Origin: Leptospira licerasiae serovar Varillal str. VAR 010
Lineage (GTDB): Bacteria > Spirochaetota > Leptospiria > Leptospirales > Leptospiraceae
DNA length: 64,000 nucleotides
NCBI RefSeq assembly: GCF_000244755.1
Contig: NZ_AHOO02000009.1
Coordinates: 62,001 to 126,000, forward strand
Direction of reading: 5' to 3'
Shown here in pieces: positions 61,996 through 64,000 of this stretch. Made by a program: the position numbers and the translations under genes. The first letter of the stretch is position 1, and each line of letters starts with the position of its first letter. The notes under the pieces were generated by a model. The model was not told the DNA's origin. It did not search any database and worked only from the letters and a program-made list of their open reading frames with translations.

Positions 61996-64000
61996 CTACT
62001 TTTCCAAAAGATGTTGTACTCCGACCCAATTTCCAACCGGTGGAGCTTCTATATATTCTTGGCAACGTTTTCTGTACAAAATCGCCACTATATCTTCCGG
62101 ATAAACTTTTAAGGCCTGTTCGAAATTTTGGAGAGCTTCCTTAAAATTTCCCACCTTATAAAGAATGATCCCTCTGGAGATCAAAGGTAAGGTAGCGTCT
62201 TTCAGCTTGCGGATATGAGGATCGTCAGATTCGTAAATTTCGTAAATGATGATCGGCTGACTTTTTCCTTTGACCACAACGGAGTCCACCTCTCTGATCG
62301 CGAGTTCATCAGTAATGGTGAGACTAGACAAGGTATTTTGGGTAATCAATATATCAGCTTTATATAAATTTGTAAGGCTCTCCAATCGAGATGCAACGTT
62401 TACCGTGTCCCCTATCACAGTTGTGTCCAATCTATGAGAAGATCCTACAGTTCCGAGCATCAGATTCCCTGTGTTAATACCTATACCGATCCGAACACCT
62501 TTCACATGTCCGTGGGCGCTTTTAACTTCTTCTTCCAATTCACGGACTCTTCTCCTCATATCGATTGCGGCAAGAACCGCCCTATCTGCGGCAGACTTAC
62601 CTTCCCAATTGTTTTCGGAATGGATCACTCTTTCTGCGGAAAATAACGCAAGGATCGCATCTCCCATAAACTTATCCACGAAACCTTCGTACTTTTGGAT
62701 CAAAGGTTCCATCTTCGCAAGATATCCGTTGATAAATCTAAAATTTTCCTCGGGAGTCATCTTTTCCGAGATGGTGGTAAAAGAGCGAATGTCCGTGAAA
62801 AGAACGCTCATTTCGCGTAATGCGGAATCGCCAAGATTCACATCCACCGCGGAATCTTTTCCAAGCACGCTTAGGAACTGCATCGGAACGAAGCGGAAGA
62901 ACGCATTCTTCTGTCTTGCCAATTCCAGTTTTTGATGACTGAGTTCTATGTTCAATTCTTCCGATTGTTTATATAGATCTATAAACCTATTCGCAAGTAT
63001 GGTGGTTAATGAAATTACGAATAGAAGATATGCAAACTGAGTGAATCGGATCCCGGATTGAAAGAACATAGAATCTAACACATCGTAACCGGAAATGAAT
63101 ACGATGATAAACATACTGATTGCCATGAGAGAAGCGTCTTTTTTGCGCAGATAGACCGCTTTCCCCATAAAGTACAATAGATAAATAAGAGAAGGTAGAA
63201 TGGAGATCTGCCAAGCTCTCAAACTGATCATCAAGTATTGGAATGGAGCAAAGAAGGAAAACAGGAAGATAGAAAAACTCCATCCTGTAATCGTAAGTAT
63301 CGCCTTATTCGGCAAAGTAGATCCGTAAAAATAATCGTGTAGAAAAAGTAAGAATAATGGCGCAAGCAAAGATACGGAGGCGTATTCAATTCTTGTAATC
63401 CATGTGCTGTCTTGTATAAAATCGAAAATGATCGTGGACCTACTCAACGAGTAAACCGCCATGGAAATGGAAAAGATCCCGAAGTATAAATTGTATTTGT
63501 CCGTTCTTCTTTTGGAAAAAATGAGAAGATGATAGAGTCCGAAAAATATATAGATCGTATTTAAGCTTAGATTGATCAAGATCCCAATCTTTTTGGAAAA
63601 ATCGTATTCAACACCTAAAGTATAGTCTCCGTCCAAATAAAATCCAAGATCCACATTCGTAGGTGTGAATATCGGAGAAAGTACGGGATATTCTTCTTCT
63701 GAAAGATGGAGTGCAGGTGCATCTCCCAATAGATGGAATACCAATTTGTTTTCTCCAGCCTGTAAGATGCTGGAATCAACCTGGATTTCCATATCGCGAA
63801 GAGTTTTTCGGATCTGCATTTTTCCATTCGGATCCAAATGTACCTCTTTTTGGAGAAGATGGCCGTTCAGATAGATCTCCCAGTTCTCTCCAATAAAATT
63901 TAAATAAAGTCGGATCGGGTTCAGAAAGACTCGGGACTTTGGATCGAAGTTTAAATTAAATTTTGTCTGAATGGTAAACTCTTGCACCTTGTCGGATACC
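61996..64000 (-). CDS. 7TMR-DISM-anchored class III adenylate cyclase with C-terminal TPR, 5' end outside window
   Basis: The reading frame is open to the window edge; an internal GTG at 63987 is unlikely to be the start since a signal peptide is expected first. In order: beta jelly-roll extracytoplasmic domain, seven transmembrane helices, a coiled coil (ELNIELSHQKLELARQKNAF), and a class III cyclase domain. The cyclase has the metal Asp in SVLFTDIRSFTTISE, the second in KFMGDAILALF, the adenine-pairing Lys (EGFVDKFMGD) and Asp (HRLDTTVIGDTVNVASRLES), and the transition-state Asn/Arg (NVASR). TPR-like helices close the protein (NFKEALQNFEQALKVYPED). It makes cAMP in response to an external ligand. 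Confidence 0.9.
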   Translation of the reverse strand, partial: VSDKVQEFTIQTKFNLNFDPKSRVFLNPIRLYLNFIGENWEIYLNGHLLQKEVHLDPNGKMQIRKTLRDMEIQVDSSILQAGENKLVFHLLGDAPALHLSEEEYPVLSPIFTPTNVDLGFYLDGDYTLGVEYDFSKKIGILINLSLNTIYIFFGLYHLLIFSKRRTDKYNLYFGIFSISMAVYSLSRSTIIFDFIQDSTWITRIEYASVSLLAPLFLLFLHDYFYGSTLPNKAILTITGWSFSIFLFSFFAPFQYLMISLRAWQISILPSLIYLLYFMGKAVYLRKKDASLMAISMFIIVFISGYDVLDSMFFQSGIRFTQFAYLLFVISLTTILANRFIDLYKQSEELNIELSHQKLELARQKNAFFRFVPMQFLSVLGKDSAVDVNLGDSALREMSVLFTDIRSFTTISEKMTPEENFRFINGYLAKMEPLIQKYEGFVDKFMGDAILALFSAERVIHSENNWEGKSAADRAVLAAIDMRRRVRELEEEVKSAHGHVKGVRIGIGINTGNLMLGTVGSSHRLDTTVIGDTVNVASRLESLTNLYKADILITQNTLSSLTITDELAIREVDSVVVKGKSQPIIIYEIYESDDPHIRKLKDATLPLISRGIILYKVGNFKEALQNFEQALKVYPEDIVAILYRKRCQEYIEAPPVGNWVGVQHLLEK

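Overview
The window reads as a chromosomal segment of a spirochaete of the genus Leptospira. The case rests on many exported proteins with loose spirochaetal lipoboxes, a LruC-domain lipoprotein, 7TMR-DISM sensors, AlgI-type acyltransferases each paired with a DUF1574/SGNH-like partner, an adenosylcobalamin-dependent methylmalonyl-CoA mutase operon with meaB, and frequent TTG/GTG starts. Base composition looks richer in G+C than the classical pathogenic species, which could fit the intermediate (P2) group; that is a by-eye inference. Coding density is high, no gene-free stretch reaches 300 bases, and I see no rRNA, tRNA, insertion sequence, prophage or CRISPR array.

Layout. 1-6938: the start of a Fur-family regulator, a leucine-rich-repeat lipoprotein, an M30-type metallopeptidase lipoprotein, ybaB, a Lon-like protease with a decayed ATPase part, and queA. 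7023-17020: a one-strand envelope-glycan cluster with a GT87-like transferase, a GT4 transferase, two further membrane proteins, two consecutive MBOAT + SGNH-like acylation modules, and a MazG-like protein. 17025-30392: an ExbB/ExbD pair, ubiE, the LruC-domain protein, a PrsW-like intramembrane protease, a HAD phosphatase with an O-antigen-ligase-like protein, a DksA-like protein beside rpmG (L33, too short for a standard ORF cut-off), a BASS transporter, a class V aminotransferase, a ferritin-like protein with a histone-H1-like tail, a lysoplasmalogenase homologue and TerC. 30404-35505: methylmalonyl-CoA mutase small and large subunits plus MeaB.

35738-41715 is a self-contained TonB-dependent uptake locus: three lipoproteins, a TonB-dependent receptor, a Cys-rich lipoprotein, then ExbB, ExbD and TonB. 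It is followed by a SCO1-like protein without its cysteines, a small exported protein and a secreted papain-like peptidase with fibronectin-like repeats. 45638-54971: a degenerate EAL protein, UDP-glucose pyrophosphorylase, a FlgO-like lipoprotein with a 7TMR-DISM sensor, a TraB-family protein, CheD, an HDOD protein and shikimate kinase. 55266-64000: a tyrosine recombinase lacking one catalytic His, a GPH-type transporter, a membrane-anchored DSD1-like PLP enzyme, a TRIC-family channel, an SDR, an MBL-fold protein, a small membrane protein and a 7TMR-DISM adenylate cyclase cut by the window end.

The least explained structure is a short palindrome of the form TGTWGGARYTCCWACA. It occurs in pairs in three intergenic regions (174-220, 45487-45635, 55119-55178), once alone at 52935-52950, and twice inside genes. 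The pair at 55119-55178 lies just upstream of the tyrosine recombinase.
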